64,000 bases of DNA from Macrocystis pyrifera. Lineage: Eukaryota; Sar; Phaeophyceae; Laminariales; Laminariaceae. The stretch covers positions 11,359,547-11,423,546 of the forward strand of contig JASSKH010000020.1 in the NCBI GenBank assembly GCA_031763025.1. Direction: 5' to 3'. Position numbers and translations under genes: made by a program. Position 1 is the stretch's first letter; each line of letters opens with the position of its first letter. Shown in pieces: positions 1 to 13,500 of this stretch. The notes beneath the pieces are model-generated. The model searched no databases and was not told where the DNA came from. It saw only the letters and a program-made list of their open reading frames with translations.

Positions 1-640
1 CAACCCCCACCACCACCCCGACCTCCACCGCAACCCCAACGCCAGACCTACCCCCACCGCCACCCCCCACCCCCACACAACAAAAACAACAACAACGCCC
101 CAACTTCCACTACTCGCCATCACTCCTACCAACTCCCACACCCCCACTCCCCTCCGCACTCGCCATCCACCACCACTCCCACCAGCAGGACCCGTAACGC
201 CCAACCCTCGCACAACACCTTACACCAACACGCCTCCTATATGTCAAAGCCCACACGCCCTCTCCTCCCAGCCACCACGACACCCCCCCCACCAACACCA
301 CCCCTACCATTACCAACACCCCCCACCCCCCCCAATCGCACGCCAACACCAACAGTTCTGTCCCACACTATCGAAGCCAACACCAACACCAACACCCCCC
401 CCCCCCCCTAATCGCACGCCAACAGCAACAGTTCTGTCCCACACCATCGAAACCAATATCACCACCCCCACCACCATCAACGCCAACACTCCCACTCCCA
501 ACCGCCACCGTCGCACAAGACCAACCCCACTTCTACCAGCGCCACCCTCGCAACACGAGCAACAACAAAAAACAAGCACTCCTTCCTCACCGCTGCACGC
601 TGGTCCCCCCCGCCATGAGCACCCATCAACACCTCGTACG
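1..640. other. C/A-rich, G-poor low-complexity stretch
   Basis: Almost no G on the plus strand for ~600 bp, with many cacc and caac words and three runs of 8-10 C. No exon of NAA25 was found, and the open frames here have only low-complexity content. 641-949 shows nothing recognisable. Confidence 0.7.
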
Positions 641-949
641 AGCATGTATGCGCGAGTGTGTGTCACTACCTCGTGACTACTCTCGCGCTGATCCGCATCA
701 TGTTTTCGCGCGGTACACACCGTTATTGACCCGTGCTGCGAAAGATGTAGCACTTTTGGGGCAGAAAAAATATGTTTTCTGAAATGACGGGGCTCCTTAA
801 TAACCCAAAATCGTCGGAAAAGTTCCATTCCAATGTTCGCAGTATTTTCGCTGTACGCTCATTATTAGGCTACGGAAATTACTAAGCGGATAGCACTTAC
901 GCTTTCCTCCAAAACGAGATTTTTGGGTGACGTAGTGATGGTTTACTAC

Positions 950-1058
950 TATTACGGGGGTCCATAGTTAACGGGACCAAATTTTGTTAGTAAAAATAGG
1001 CAAATATATAGGTTTTTATGTACACCATAGGTCCTGTTAACTATGGACCCCCGTAATA
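950..1058. mobile_element. MITE 'A' copy 1 (TTAAC subfamily)
   Basis: Family description: ~110 bp, ends TATTACGGGGG / CCCCCGTAATA, inverted arms of ~28 bp (the arm continues tccatagttaacaggacc or accatagtaaataggacc), and an AT-rich asymmetric middle (attgttagtaaaaatagg ... tataggttttt). It has no coding capacity. Two nested insertions show duplication of a TA target. This copy has both arms of the 'gttaac' type. Confidence 0.85.
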
Positions 1059-1239
1059 CTAGCAAAGAGTACCTGCTCCTCTCGGGGGTCAGGTCGGGTG
1101 AACGTGCCCAAACTCCAGGGGTAACAGCAGCCCGTTGTGATGTTGCAACGGGAGCTATGGACTAAATTGGCACACGACACCAAATGCGAAGGTGGAAGTG
1201 TGGTGAGCTTAAAGCTTATTTTTACCAACCCGCCGGAGG

Positions 1240-1276
<37 letters not shown>

Positions 1277-1470
1277 AGCAAAGAGCTCCCTCCGCAAGTG
1301 AGTTGCCACAGAAGGAAAAAAAAAGTGGTAGTGGAGCTCTATGTACCGTAGCGTGCGTCAACCCCTAATTATCGTGCGATGAATCTTGGATGAGGTTTAG
1401 AGTTCCTATACTATAACCAAGATAATCAAGTCACGCGCCTCAGAAGGCAAAAATAGGTGCATATTTACGG

Positions 1471-1578
1471 TATTACGAGGGTCCATAGTTAATAGGACCT
1501 ATGGTAAACATAAAAACTCATATATTTACTTACTTTTACTAGCAATATTTGGTCCTATTAACTATGGCCCCCGTAATA
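1471..1578. mobile_element. MITE 'A' copy 2
   Basis: Full length and inverted relative to copy 1; arms ccatagttaataggacc / ggtcctattaactatgg. One arm base changed to cgaggg. Confidence 0.82.
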
Positions 1579-1618
1579 GTATGAGTCATAGGTGCCAACC
1601 ACAGCGTCACTGGCATAC

Positions 1619-1724
1619 TATTACGGGGGCCCATAGTAAATAGGACCAAATATTGTTAGTAAAAATAGGTAAACATATAGGTTTTTATGTATACCATAGG
1701 TCCTATTAACTATGGACCCCAGTA
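1619..1724. mobile_element. MITE 'A' copy 3
   Basis: Only 40 bp after copy 2. Mixed arms: left ccatagtaaataggacc, right ggtcctattaactatgg. The right end is decayed (accccagta). Confidence 0.8.
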
Positions 1725-1905
1725 GCAGTGCTTCGTTGAAAGCGATACGGGATGGTTTGCCACACACAGCTCGTTAGCACCGCTCTTCCCTTGCGTGCTG
1801 GCACTGCGATACAACTATTATCTTGTACCTGCTCGTTTCCTTCCATCCGAGACGTATTTTTTAGCCTGTTTTATCACCACGGTGAGAACATCTTCATCAT
1901 CGTGC

Positions 1906-2014
1906 TATTGTGGGGGACCGTAGTAAATAGGACCTACGGTACACACAAAAACCCATATACTTACCTATTTTTACTAGTAATATTAGGTCATATTTACTAT
2001 GGTCCCCCGTAATA
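1906..2014. mobile_element. MITE 'A' copy 4
   Basis: Left end tattgtggggg, right end cccccgtaata; 'gtaaat' arms on both sides. Confidence 0.8.
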
Positions 2015-2118
2015 CTATAACAAGGTGGTAACATCTCCACCGTCATCACTGTGCGCATACGCAACACGTTGTGCTCCGTCGGCAGTCGGAGCGTCGAGGT
2101 CCTCTCTTTGGCTTCAAC

Positions 2119-2227
2119 CATTACGGAGAACCATAGTAAATATGACCAAATATTGTTGGTAAAAATAGGTAAATACATAGGTTTTCGTGTGTACCGTAGG
2201 TCGTATTTACTATGATCCTCCGTAGTA
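2119..2227. mobile_element. MITE 'A' copy 5
   Basis: Diverged ends (cattacggagaacc / gatcctccgtagta) whose changes partly match each other across the arms. Confidence 0.78.
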
Positions 2228-2426
2228 CCAGCACACACATCAGTGCAACTATCAACGACGACTCCAACACCAACACCGCACCTGCTCCTCTCGGGGGTCG
2301 TATCCAGTACGATGACATGGCATTGCATTGTCTACTTTGCTTACTGCATACCAGGTACCTGATGACAATCTATTACATAGTATCCGTGTGGCGTAGTTTT
2401 GTGACCACAAAGCTTGTATCTCTCTA

Positions 2427-2515
2427 GGATTGAAGAATCGGCACGGACACTGGTTGTGCTGGATGTCGACTGGCAGAAAAAAAACGGTTTAATGTGGAGA
2501 ACATACACACACCCT
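2427..2515. repeat. Copy of a dispersed unit also found in tandem at 43 kb
   Basis: gattgaagaatcggcacgga, cactggttgtgctggatgtc, then aaacggtttaatgtggagaa. The same unit occurs twice at 42,985-43,148. Confidence 0.6.
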
Positions 2516-2557
2516 CACCAACCCCACTATCAATGGTACCGCTAAGTGGCACCTCAC

Positions 2558-2644
2558 CTGTATCTGCTTCACGTCCAGCTCCCCAAAGATGGTCAACCCC
2601 CTCTCGAACGACCCAAGCTCTCGGTAGACGTCCATCGCCATTAT
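2558..2644 (-). CDS. NAA25: NAA25 exon v16 (last one in the window)
   Basis: Twenty-nine codons, phase 0 to phase 0: [20 protein letters not shown], then GELDVKQIQ. It corresponds to the conserved 'Y-x-x-L-G-x-x-E ... L-D-x-K-x-I-Q' segment. The acceptor is GTTTTCAAG|ATA and the donor ATACAG|GTGAGG. No further exon was found between 1 and 2,557, so the gene continues to the left. Confidence 0.92.
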
Positions 2645-4471
2645 CTTGAAAACATGCGATTTGATGGTGTCAGATCTACCCGCAGGAGACAAGATTTCAT
2701 CATCTTTCATACGACAGGTTAACGTAAGATCACAGTAGTGTGATAATTTCATGTAACATAACATAAAGAATGAAAAAAAAAAAACAAAAAGTCACATACC
2801 AGGTAATAAATTGATGAGATTTGACAAAATTTGAACATAAAAAAAAAATATCAGACGAAAATCTGGAACATTCCACAATATTTCTACAACGTAAACTCAG
2901 GCAAGAACATGTTCTTCCCAGGGGATGTGATGTCTTATCACCCAGGGTGCTAGTGTGATACCGTTATTGTGTGTTGTCTTCTCACCCTCGTGATACGGTG
3001 CTTTTATCTGGTGCGTACGTACACCGAATGCGCTTACGTTATATTGTCTGAGGTGTGTGATGTGCTATAAATAAGTTACGAAGCGCACACACTACAGTAC
3101 TTGTGTATCAGGCATATTTTGTGCTTTTCCTGGGGTATTGTTCCGCTCCAGGGTTGCTGGAGCCCGTCCTGCCAGCGACCACGACCCGGATTTTCGGAGG
3201 CGTTTTAAGAAAAACATACTACCGTCTCAACCCTGCGGGACCCATGTTCAACGACCAAAACCCCTATTACTAATAACAGACGTGCGACGTAATTTTACAA
3301 GTGGAACTCTTTCATCCACTATTTATATGGTGGGGTAGCCGCCAGGCACCAGTATGCTGCAAAGACCGTTCAGATCCCACCGGAGGGAGGGGCGGGTTCA
3401 TTGTCGAGCGCTCGTTTTCTTTCAACAGGCGGTAAGGACCGCTATATAAATCCGAACACCACATTTTTCGGAAGGCTCTCTCTCTGAACCAGATATTTGC
3501 CAAAAACGCCTTCTTTCTTCGGGCATTGGCCCCGTTTGTGCTATAACTCAACGATCGTTACGGTACACCCGGGTAACGGCCAGTTCTGGTAGCAGATATG
3601 TGGGTTGGTTTTCATTGACAACCTTGGGCAAGTCGTGCACAAGATATTACCCACGCTAACCCATTTCGACACAGAATACAGAGTACAACAAAAAGAGGGG
3701 CGGGGGGAGGGTTGTAAAATTTAAAATTCACGAATTTCGGGGGAAAAGAGGGAGACAACATCTCATCAGCCGTCTGCCAAAAAGAGCGCAGCAGCAAGAG
3801 CGTCATCATGCCGTACATACCCGATTACTGGTACGTACGTAGCAAACCCGTCCCCTCTCCCCTCCTCTGAACCGCCTCTAGAAGAAACCTTTCTGGGCCT
3901 CGAGTAAGTGCGGTCCTTCTCATCAACTTTCTAGGGAGTGGGAAGAGCGCCCAACAATACCACACAAGGTATCATCACGCGCGCTTCAGACACGCCCCCT
4001 ACCCTAGAAACCCGGGGTGCTTTCTATGTAGTCGGTGCTATCGTCAGCATCTACAGTAGTTTCGACATGTTTTCCCTCCTCATTCAAGAAGGGGTGAATA
4101 CAATAATGCCAGGTATGTGTGTGTCCCACCACGTCCAGTTCCATTCCATCTCATAATATATATAAATCATCTTCGTTCATATTTTCTCTCTCCCTCCTCC
4201 TGGGAGTTAGGGGTGACCTAGCCGGCTCATTACCCCCCTCCCCACTAACATTTGTGCCTTCCATCATTATCGCGAGAATGCTTGCAGGTCTTTCTTTCCT
4301 CGTCGACCAGCGTCTATTTACTGTATCGATCAAAAATATTATACCAGGTCCCGACCTTGAGATGGTGATTGTACGGAGAGCAAGACATGGCCGCCTCCAG
4401 CAAGCACGCCACCTCCACCTTGCCAAGGTAGGCCTTCACTTTTGCCGATTGGGCATCTTCGCCAGCTGTCA

Positions 4472-4504
<33 letters not shown>

Positions 4505-7500
4505 ATGACGCCATCAGTATCATGCATGAGGTAGGATTTTTTTTCGCCTTACAAGGCGAATTCAAATAAATTTCTGACTGTCGGGGTTCCTCAACTTAGC
4601 AACTAACCAAACCATTGTATCGTTAATCTCAGTTTTGTTTGAAACATTTTTCGAACAAACTAGCTTGAACATCCGTCTTTTAGTCGAAAAATATTTTCTG
4701 ACTTGGCCGTAGTCATATGGCCATAGACCCTCGCATCCCTACAATGCCGGGAAGGAGGACGTCGGGTTTTCACCGACCTGGGAGGCATTGCTTGCGCCAA
4801 GCGCGAAGCGCCGTGAGGCGTTCGGCGAGTACCATGAAGGGCGAGCTGCATCCTACTCGGGACCGATTGTGGGAGGACAGCGTCGATTGGTTTTATTGCT
4901 TTTCGGTGTGTGGCGTGCGCACACAGCTGTTCTTGCGGGAGGTAGGGCGAAGCGGAGCGAGAGGCGAGTGTGAAAGGTCGAAAGCGCTTTGCGCATGAGC
5001 GCTGAGTGTTTGAGCGTGGCATGAGCGTCGTATGCGCACGCCATATGCTCTCCTATCGTTGCACGAGCATGGTACGACCATTGCATGAGCATAGGACATA
5101 TTTCTTGTACGGGCGTTGCGTCAGCGTCTTGTGAGCGCTGCATGAAGGTCAAGTGCACACTACATGAAGCGAAGGGAATCAACGAAACGGGAAGTGAGCG
5201 CCAAGGGCCTCGAGATGCACGATGCGGCAAGGGTTCACCGGGAAATTTCTCAAGTTCCTCACTTCTACGAGGTCGCCACTATTTCCAACCATTTCTGGAT
5301 TTCGACAACAAAAAATCGGGCAAACCCGACGTTACGAAAGCAACTGAATGAAAAAACTACCGTATGTTGGGTACTTCCTCCCTTAACCCCTTAAGTCCTG
5401 CGGTCCCGATTTGAGGATAAACCACACTAGTTCCGAGCACTTTATCCCCAAACGGGACTGCAGTCGTAAAACGGTTAAGGGTCCCCGTTTTTTTTTTTTC
5501 GTTGCTTCAAACATGCTACCTCCACCGTAGCACGCATCTACGAAGAAAAAAATGAATACGACAAGATTCCTCCCCTGCGGGAGCGGTTGATTTCAAACGT
5601 CGGGGGTGTCAGCGAGCTGAAAAGTGAGTACGACACAGCAGGCGTTCGTTCCTCGTGCAGTATTATCCGTGTGTGCTCATACGCGGCCACTGGGCAGGAA
5701 CGAAGAACTTCAAAGGAGCTCTTGAAAGCTCAAGAAGAAATAACTAAGAGTCGAGCAACCCCGACCAGCCCTAACGAGTTCACAGCTACATTAAAAACTG
5801 TTGAATACGACATGTTTCTCCTTCGGGTCTGTCCTGGGTGTGCACGGAAGGCGTTCGTTCCTCGTGCAATACCATCTCTAGAAATATTGTTGGTAAAAAA
5901 ATAGGGAAATATTTTGGCTTTTGTGTGTACGGTAGGTCCTATTTACTTTGGTCCTCCGTAATATGAATTAGAGTGTGTTGAATATTACAGTAGGCACGGG
6001 GTGAAAAAAAAAATCTCGGCCTGGAAGGTACGGCCTAAAAACAAAAAATGACCACGTAAAAAAATTACAGACGCGCTTTAAAACCCCTTCCCGAGCTGAA
6101 AAAAGGCGGCACGAAATGATCACCTGATATTGTCGGCTCCTGAACGTAAAGATTGCACAGCTTAAGCAGGGTAATCGCGGCGAGGATGACGAGCTCGTCG
6201 CCGTGTTGCACTTCCCTCTGCCCTCCCTCGCTACCGAGGTTGAGGTGCAGCGTGGCCCTGTCGCGTACACGAACCATGGGCGAGGGGGGGGGTAAGAAGG
6301 GCAGCAGCAGTAGAGGGTTACCACTGACTCCAGAAAAAGGTCGACACAGACTGTGTATAAACGTGACAAAGCGAAAAATAGGGTGTCAGCGATAACCCAC
6401 TTTGGTCGGGTTATAAAAATATCTGAAACCGACAACACTTAGGAGCTGATTGGCTAAAGAGGTCGATCGGAAGGCGCTAGCCAGTCAGAAGTTGTGCTCC
6501 GTTTGCTAACCAACTCACAGAGTTACTCAACCTATAAGAACATTTCGGCAAGAAAAGAGCCATTTTGGTGACTTTGCTTCCCACGGCAATTCATTTTTCG
6601 TGGGATGGGATCGCTACGCTATAGGACACGGACTACAAGAGGCTCAACCGAACTAAAATCTTCGCAAACCCCCCAATGGTTCATTGGGTCTGATTGGCTC
6701 AGGGTTCCCGGTAAACCGTCGGTGCCCGAGATAAAGCCGGTGAAATGTGAAATGCTCCGCACAGATGGGGGGATGAACAAGTGTGGCGGTGTGCGGAATA
6801 ATGTCGGCGCCCGCTAAAATGTTTGGTGTATTGACCGGGCACATACCGGCAATTTCGGCAAACCATCGTATCAAAGGCCCGCTAAAACTGAAACTGCCGT
6901 CACATGCCCCTTCTCGGCATCAATACATTGTTCGTCCCCTCGTTCTTCATACCTAACCCTACACACTGAACGGGGCATTGGGCCGCCACAGCCGCGCGGC
7001 CGCTACCGTCGCTTCTAATCCTCCGATTTCTCCCTCTCAAGCCCCGAGAGGACCGCTGTAAGTCTTTCATGACTGCAGCCCCGTTTTCTGCAAAAAATCA
7101 CTCGAATCCTGAGTAATTTTGTCCTAAACATAACGAGAATGCGGTCATGTACAAGAAAGGATCAATTTTTTTTTTTTTTTTTTTACCAAACCGCCGGAGG
7201 ATACAAAAGCTAAACAAAAGAACTAAATGCGCGCTGCCGCCGACGCCATGTTTTCGCCTGTATTGGGTGGTCAGCTCTCGCACAACGCCTCGGTAGCATT
7301 GCTCCGGGGAGGGGATCTTGCCCCCATCGTCCCCGTTCCCCGCACCAGTAGAACCGCCTGCTGCGTAAAAAAACAAGAGAATACGTGCAACAGCGTATAT
7401 TGTGGGGTATTTACTCTGGGATACTCGGGTACCACATCTGACGGTTTTGCGCATGCTTGTAGTACTCGGGTAGGAACCCGGGTATGACCACCAGAGTACG

Positions 7501-10500
7501 CAACCCTACCTATCGTGAAATCAGACGATCGTTGGAGTGTGAAGAACGGGGATCACTGCAGTTGTTGTTGTGGTGGTTGTCGCTGTTATTGTTAGTGCTG
7601 TCCTACAGTAGTGCTTGTTGTTTTTTGTTGTTGTGGTTGGTGGTGTTGCTGCCACTGCTGTTGTAGTTGTTGGCGTTGTTTTTCGATTTTTGGTGGTGTT
7701 GTCGTTGCCATCGCTGTCGCTCACGTAAACTCAACCAATCGCAATCATCCATGATAGCCTGCACCATTGCACAAAAAGCAGCAGGGCTGACAGGTCCTCA
7801 GCAACCGTTACAAATTCAACCTGCAGCGAAAAAAGAACGGCCCCAGCAACGAAATCTGTTTCGAAGCGACCAGGAGTATTCTGAAAAAAAACACACACAC
7901 ACGCCCCTAATTTGTTCTAGTCCCAGACAGGGGAAGGTATACTAAAACCAAGTAACACAAGCACGAAAATTTTGAATCTTTAATTCGTCCAGAACTCTCA
8001 CCAATTCTTTTTTGGAGTTTTATATTCAAGCATTAGGAGGGGATATAGTTTTGACCTTCGTGAGGAGTGTGCGTTAGGTTTTTGTTGTTGCTTTTTTTCT
8101 GCCCGTCTATTCACGAGGTCACACACTCCGATTAGCACGACCGACCGAGTCATCACATGCAGCTTGCAAATATGAGTTTCCACGAAAATACTAGAGTAAA
8201 TAGACGGCAGAGAATGCAGCGAGAATACTCACCGTTCGTTGTCTCAGCATCCCCGGCCTCCTTCAAATCGGAGACGGTATGGTCCCCGAGGAGATGTCGG
8301 GACTGGCAGGCGCAAATGTAGCGGTGCAACCTATTCGGGCGGGACAATAGGGCATCGGGACAATAGGGTATCAGGACAACACAATATCGGAACAGTAGAG
8401 TATCGGGATACTAGATAGAGTATTGGTAAAATAGAGTATCGAGCTAATACAATATCGGGACAATATATGATCAAGTGACGGTGTGGGCTCCGAGAAAATA
8501 TCGGGACTGGCAGGGGCTGGTATAGCGGTGCAACCCAATTGAACGAGGTAACACGACATCCGGACAAGACAAAATCGGGGAAGTACAACCGGCTTCGAAG
8601 ATATGTCGGGACTGAGGCACATATCTAGAGGCGCAACCTGATTGGGCAGGAAATATGGCATCGGCAAAGTAGAGTATCAGGACAATAGAAAACCGGAGAC
8701 GGTGTGGTCCCCGAGGAGACGCCGAGACTGGCAGGCGCAGATATAACGGTGAAACTTAATTGGGCGGGGCAATGGGGCATCGGGATAATAAAGTATCGGG
8801 ACAATATAACCAGACACACTGTGGTCCCGGGCAGATGCCGGGACTGGAAGGCGCAGATGTAACGGTGAAACCTAAGTCGGCGGGATAATAGCGCACCTAA
8901 GTCGGCGGGATAGTAGCGCACCTAAGTCGGCGGGAAAATACATCATCGGGACTATGAGCTATCAAGACAACATAGGATCGGGGGGAGTACAAAATCGGGA
9001 CGACAGAACATCGGGGCAACAGAGCACCAGCAAAAGTACAGCATCGGACGAAGAAAAAAAAAGGGAAAGGGCAATAAATACGACAAACCACCGATTCAGG
9101 ATGACTCATCGATCTATTTCTTGTACACCTCCCAAGCATGAAAAATATGAATCTCCGACGTTAGACGAGGAATAGGCTGCACACCTCGCTCAGATAGATC
9201 ATGATCTGTCTGCTGTAGATGGTCTAGATGATCTAGTTCCTCGCCTGCCGTTGTGAAAGGTTGTACAGGATCTGCCTTACAGGGAAGGGAAGGTCCAACC
9301 CCAGGCAACATGCGCTAGATAGATCATGCAGATGATACGGGTCCCACCCGGCGACATGAACTAGATCGCACAACATCGGGAATAGATGATCTATCTGCCC
9401 TGGATGATCTAGGTCATGAACTGTAGGAACGATCTGTAGATGATCTGTCTTAGGCGTGCAAGGTTCCATCAGCCACAGGGTCGCAAGCACCCAGCAGCAG
9501 CAACAACGGCTATGAATACCAACATCGACCTAATAACAATAAAACGATGACAACAACCATGGACGACACGGCGCCCGTCCTGAAAGCAGTACGACCATCA
9601 ACGACACCAACACCACAAAATGTGCACACCACCACGTCTTGCCATCAACACACACATCACCGGCGTCACCCAAACCAACTGACCCAACACCCACACCCCG
9701 CCAACATCACCACCAACACCAACATAAACACCGACACCGACTTTCAAGACTACTACCACTAACGGCATCAATAACACTACCTCACCTCTTCACCCCGATA
9801 TCCCGCTGCTCCTGATCAAGCGGCGCGACCTCCGCCGTTTCGGGTAATCTCTCCGCGTCAACCTTTGATTCCGCCGCTTCTCTCCGAAAAAAGTATTTCA
9901 GCCGCTCCAACCCTAGCGCCAACCCTTCTGAAGACGCTCCCTGGCCACCTTCCTCTGAGACTATAGGCATAGAAGGAGGACGAGACGGGTGGTACTCATT
10001 TTCTGCTCGCCCTACGTAATTTGATTTTGCCATTGACCACGCATCCCTTTCGAGACGGAGCACCGTTCCTACTCTGAGTAGACAAGAGGCACGTACTCAG
10101 TTGTTGCTGTCCTCAGTCATTCGACCATTGACCGCGCATCTCCTACGAAACGGAACACCGTTCCTGCTACAAATAGACACTCAGCCTCTGGGCGCTCGTG
10201 ACGTGGTTTCCATATATTGCACCAATAGAGACACCCTCAACACTTCGGCGCGCGTGACGTGCTTTTTCTATGTTACACATCAATATTTGTTTCTTGTCTC
10301 TACCCCTTTCTGTTTCGACGTCTGTCGCCACCATCTATATCTCTACAGTAGGATAGCGATCGTTTTATCGCCGCTATCAGACCGGGAAGGGGTTTCAGGG
10401 CAATGAGGCATGTCACGGTAGTGGTGTTCCTATTAATAACATGTTGGAGGCTTCCTCACCTCGGGAGCTCTATACATACACGTATATCACAAGAAAACTG

Positions 10501-13500
10501 GTGTTGAGAAAAAATGGAAGTGCAGCCCGACTGACAACCCAACGGCCTATTGACAGGAAACACGAAACTACAACCACAACTGAGGTGCAACAAAAGTCTC
10601 GCTCATTCACCACGAAGTCAGATACAAGCCAATAATAAAACAATCACGAACGGGTCAAACGCGTGCAAATATTTGTGGTACAAGGGGGAATTCGCCGCGG
10701 CGGCCTGACGCCCGCCTTGACTCCGTGCATACCCGTAGGGAACGAGGACGTAGGCCAATCGAGGCCGTGAATGAGACAGCACTGCCAAGGGGTGCATTAA
10801 CAAATAGCTCGTGTTTTTGAGTGATGAGAACAAAGACACTGGAATCAGACAGAACAAACCAGCAATAAGTAACTGTCACTGTTGCCATAAGGAACCCTCT
10901 TTGCCACTCGGCACAATCAAATTAACCTGTCAACCAACCACCCACCCCACCCACCCAATCAATCAAGCAACAAGTCAATCAAGCACTCGAATCAACCAAT
11001 CAGAAGCCGATCAGTCAACCAATCAACCAATCAAATCAACCGATCACGAGGCTTACCGGTGACGAAGAGCGTAACGTAAGGGCGCATGTCCCGGAAACAG
11101 CAGAGCTTAGCCGAGAAGATAGCCATATAGCTGGCGATGCATCGGCAGAGGGCACTCCACAGCGTGGACGGTGTCTTCTCCCCCCCCTTCCTCCTCCTCC
11201 TCCTCCTCTTCCTCCTCCTTCTTCTTCTCTCGTTCTTGTTCTTGTTCTTTTTTTTCTCTTTCTTGTTCCTCAACGGCCACCTTCTTGTCGGAGACCTCGT
11301 CGCTGCTGTTTTCCTGTTCAGGGCAACAAGTAGGCGGGTGAGTAGGGAGGCTCTTTGTAGCACACCATTAATGGTTTCTGTAGTAGTACTGGTGGTAGCA
11401 GCAGCAGTAGCAGTAGTGGCATCGGCGGCAGACGTACAAACAACCGACCGAAGACAGTTTCATTCAAAAAGGCCGCAACAAAGGCATGTGTTGGTGACGT
11501 CGCCGTAGCCGTTGCTGCTGTTCTTGTTTCTTGATATTACCACCGCTTTCAGTCGCCAGAAAGGCGCATCCCGAAGGATTTTATTTCAACAGAACTTCGT
11601 ACAAACAAATTAGTAACCATCAACACCAAGAACAAATCAATAAAACAAGACCGTCAAACCAGACCACAGAACCATAACACGCGACAAAACAAGAACATGC
11701 AATGCACATCCAAAAAACAAGGCAATCACACAACCCAACGGGGCTGGTAGTTTTAGTACCCTATCCCTCACCCTCACTACACTACAATAGTTGACCGATG
11801 AAACATCAGCACCCGGGTGTCTGACTAAGTGGTAACCGCTACTGGAAAAAAAAAAAACAGGTTTTGGGGTGCTTGCTTCCTCACTACTGTTGTGTCAGAC
11901 GGGACGAGGGAATCGAAGCCGAACCAGCCGACGGCCCTCTTCAACAGCTCCATCTCCGCCAGAAAGGGCCCTCTCCACCTGTGTTCAGCGTTGAACCGGC
12001 ACGAAACGGCAACAACGAAACGCATTAATATGTCAAGAATGAAACGAAACGGAACGTCACAAAAAAGCAAAAAAAAACGAACATAAAAAACGAACCGACA
12101 CGAAACGGAACCAAGCGGCACGAACCGAAACCGAAACGAAACGATACGAAACAAAACGAACGGAGCGTCAAGCACGAAACGAAAGGAAACCGAGCGAAGG
12201 GAAGCGAAACGAAACATGCAACGGTACGAAACAAAACATTCGCGTTCCACGTTCCCCCAGCCATTCAAGCCGATACCCATCCACAAGCCACGGAACGGAA
12301 GAAACAAGTTGTTGCTTCAAAATTGAGAAAACTGATTTACTACTCACGACTTGTTGGGCCGGAAAGTGAAATTGAGAAATGATAAAAAAAATTTTTATCA
12401 AAACAACAAATATTGTGTGACCGGTGCGAGTCGAAATCCCATCTACCACCATTACCGAAGAGGGATTCCCTTCGTTAGCAGTGCCGGGACACGTACTCCT
12501 GCTCACCTTGGGTTCTCCTTCTGGAGGTGTCTCATAAGAGCCAGGGCCTTCACCAAAGCAGGCGGCCACTCTCCCGGTCCACCTGTTCCCGCAGCCTTGG
12601 ATTCTGAAAGACCTTTAGAGCATGTAGAGAACATTGTCAGAACAAATGCGAGACAAAAAAATACACACAAGGACATTATACTGCTTTGTGAATGCATCCA
12701 GCCCACCAAAATTGCATTGGTTGGTTTATGTTTCTGATTCCATTGGGTTCACTGTGCAGAGAAAGGATACATAAGATTGTGTCCCTTCGGTTTTGTCGCG
12801 CGGGGAAATACACATTGCTAGGTTGCGTCGTGTGAACGAACACCGCCTATTTACTCGTGCGAAGATACTACTTTTTGGTTCGTTGTGCGGGGAAATACAA
12901 CTTGCTTTGTTTCTGTTGGGCTCGTTGTGCGGAGTAATCACGCACCCGTTCGTTGCGTTTGTCGGAGAGGTATCGGCTATCGGGGGAGCAACACACGTCT
13001 GTTAAAGAATCTCGCGGCGCCACAAACAAGTGTTGGTCTCTGTCGGAATCGTCGTGCGGCGTACACCGGCCGATTCATCAAGCGAAGGAGTGACGCTACG
13101 TTCGGTTTGCGGGGGAATACTATTACGGGGGGCCATAGGAAATAGGACCAAATATTGTTAGTACAAATATAGAAATATATAGGTGTTTGTGTGCACGGTA
13201 GGTCCTATTAACTATGGTCCCCCGTAATAACAAGTCTATGTCAGCCAATATAGGTTTACCCTCCAATGGAGAAAATTGTTCTACTGATAAGGAGAGTCTG
13301 AACCCTGGGGTTCCCATGCGGGACAATACATGACACTACTGTATCTCGTTCTTTCGTTGTGAGGGGGGACCACATCAGCTTGTGTCGGCTCGGTTCGTTG
13401 TGCGAGGAAATCCACCGTCAGGGTCGCCATGCAGATGAGGATGAAAACGACCTCGGTTCGACATGCAGAGGGACAAATCATACCTCGCATATTGTGACAG

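Noticed and set aside
11137..11508. Leu/Phe-rich plus-strand ORF resembling a membrane protein
   Set aside because: Antisense shadow of the Glu/Lys-rich part of NAA25 exon v10.
12418..12460. tRNA-like gtgcgagtcgaaatccc on the plus strand
   Set aside because: No matching acceptor stem or anticodon arm could be folded around it.
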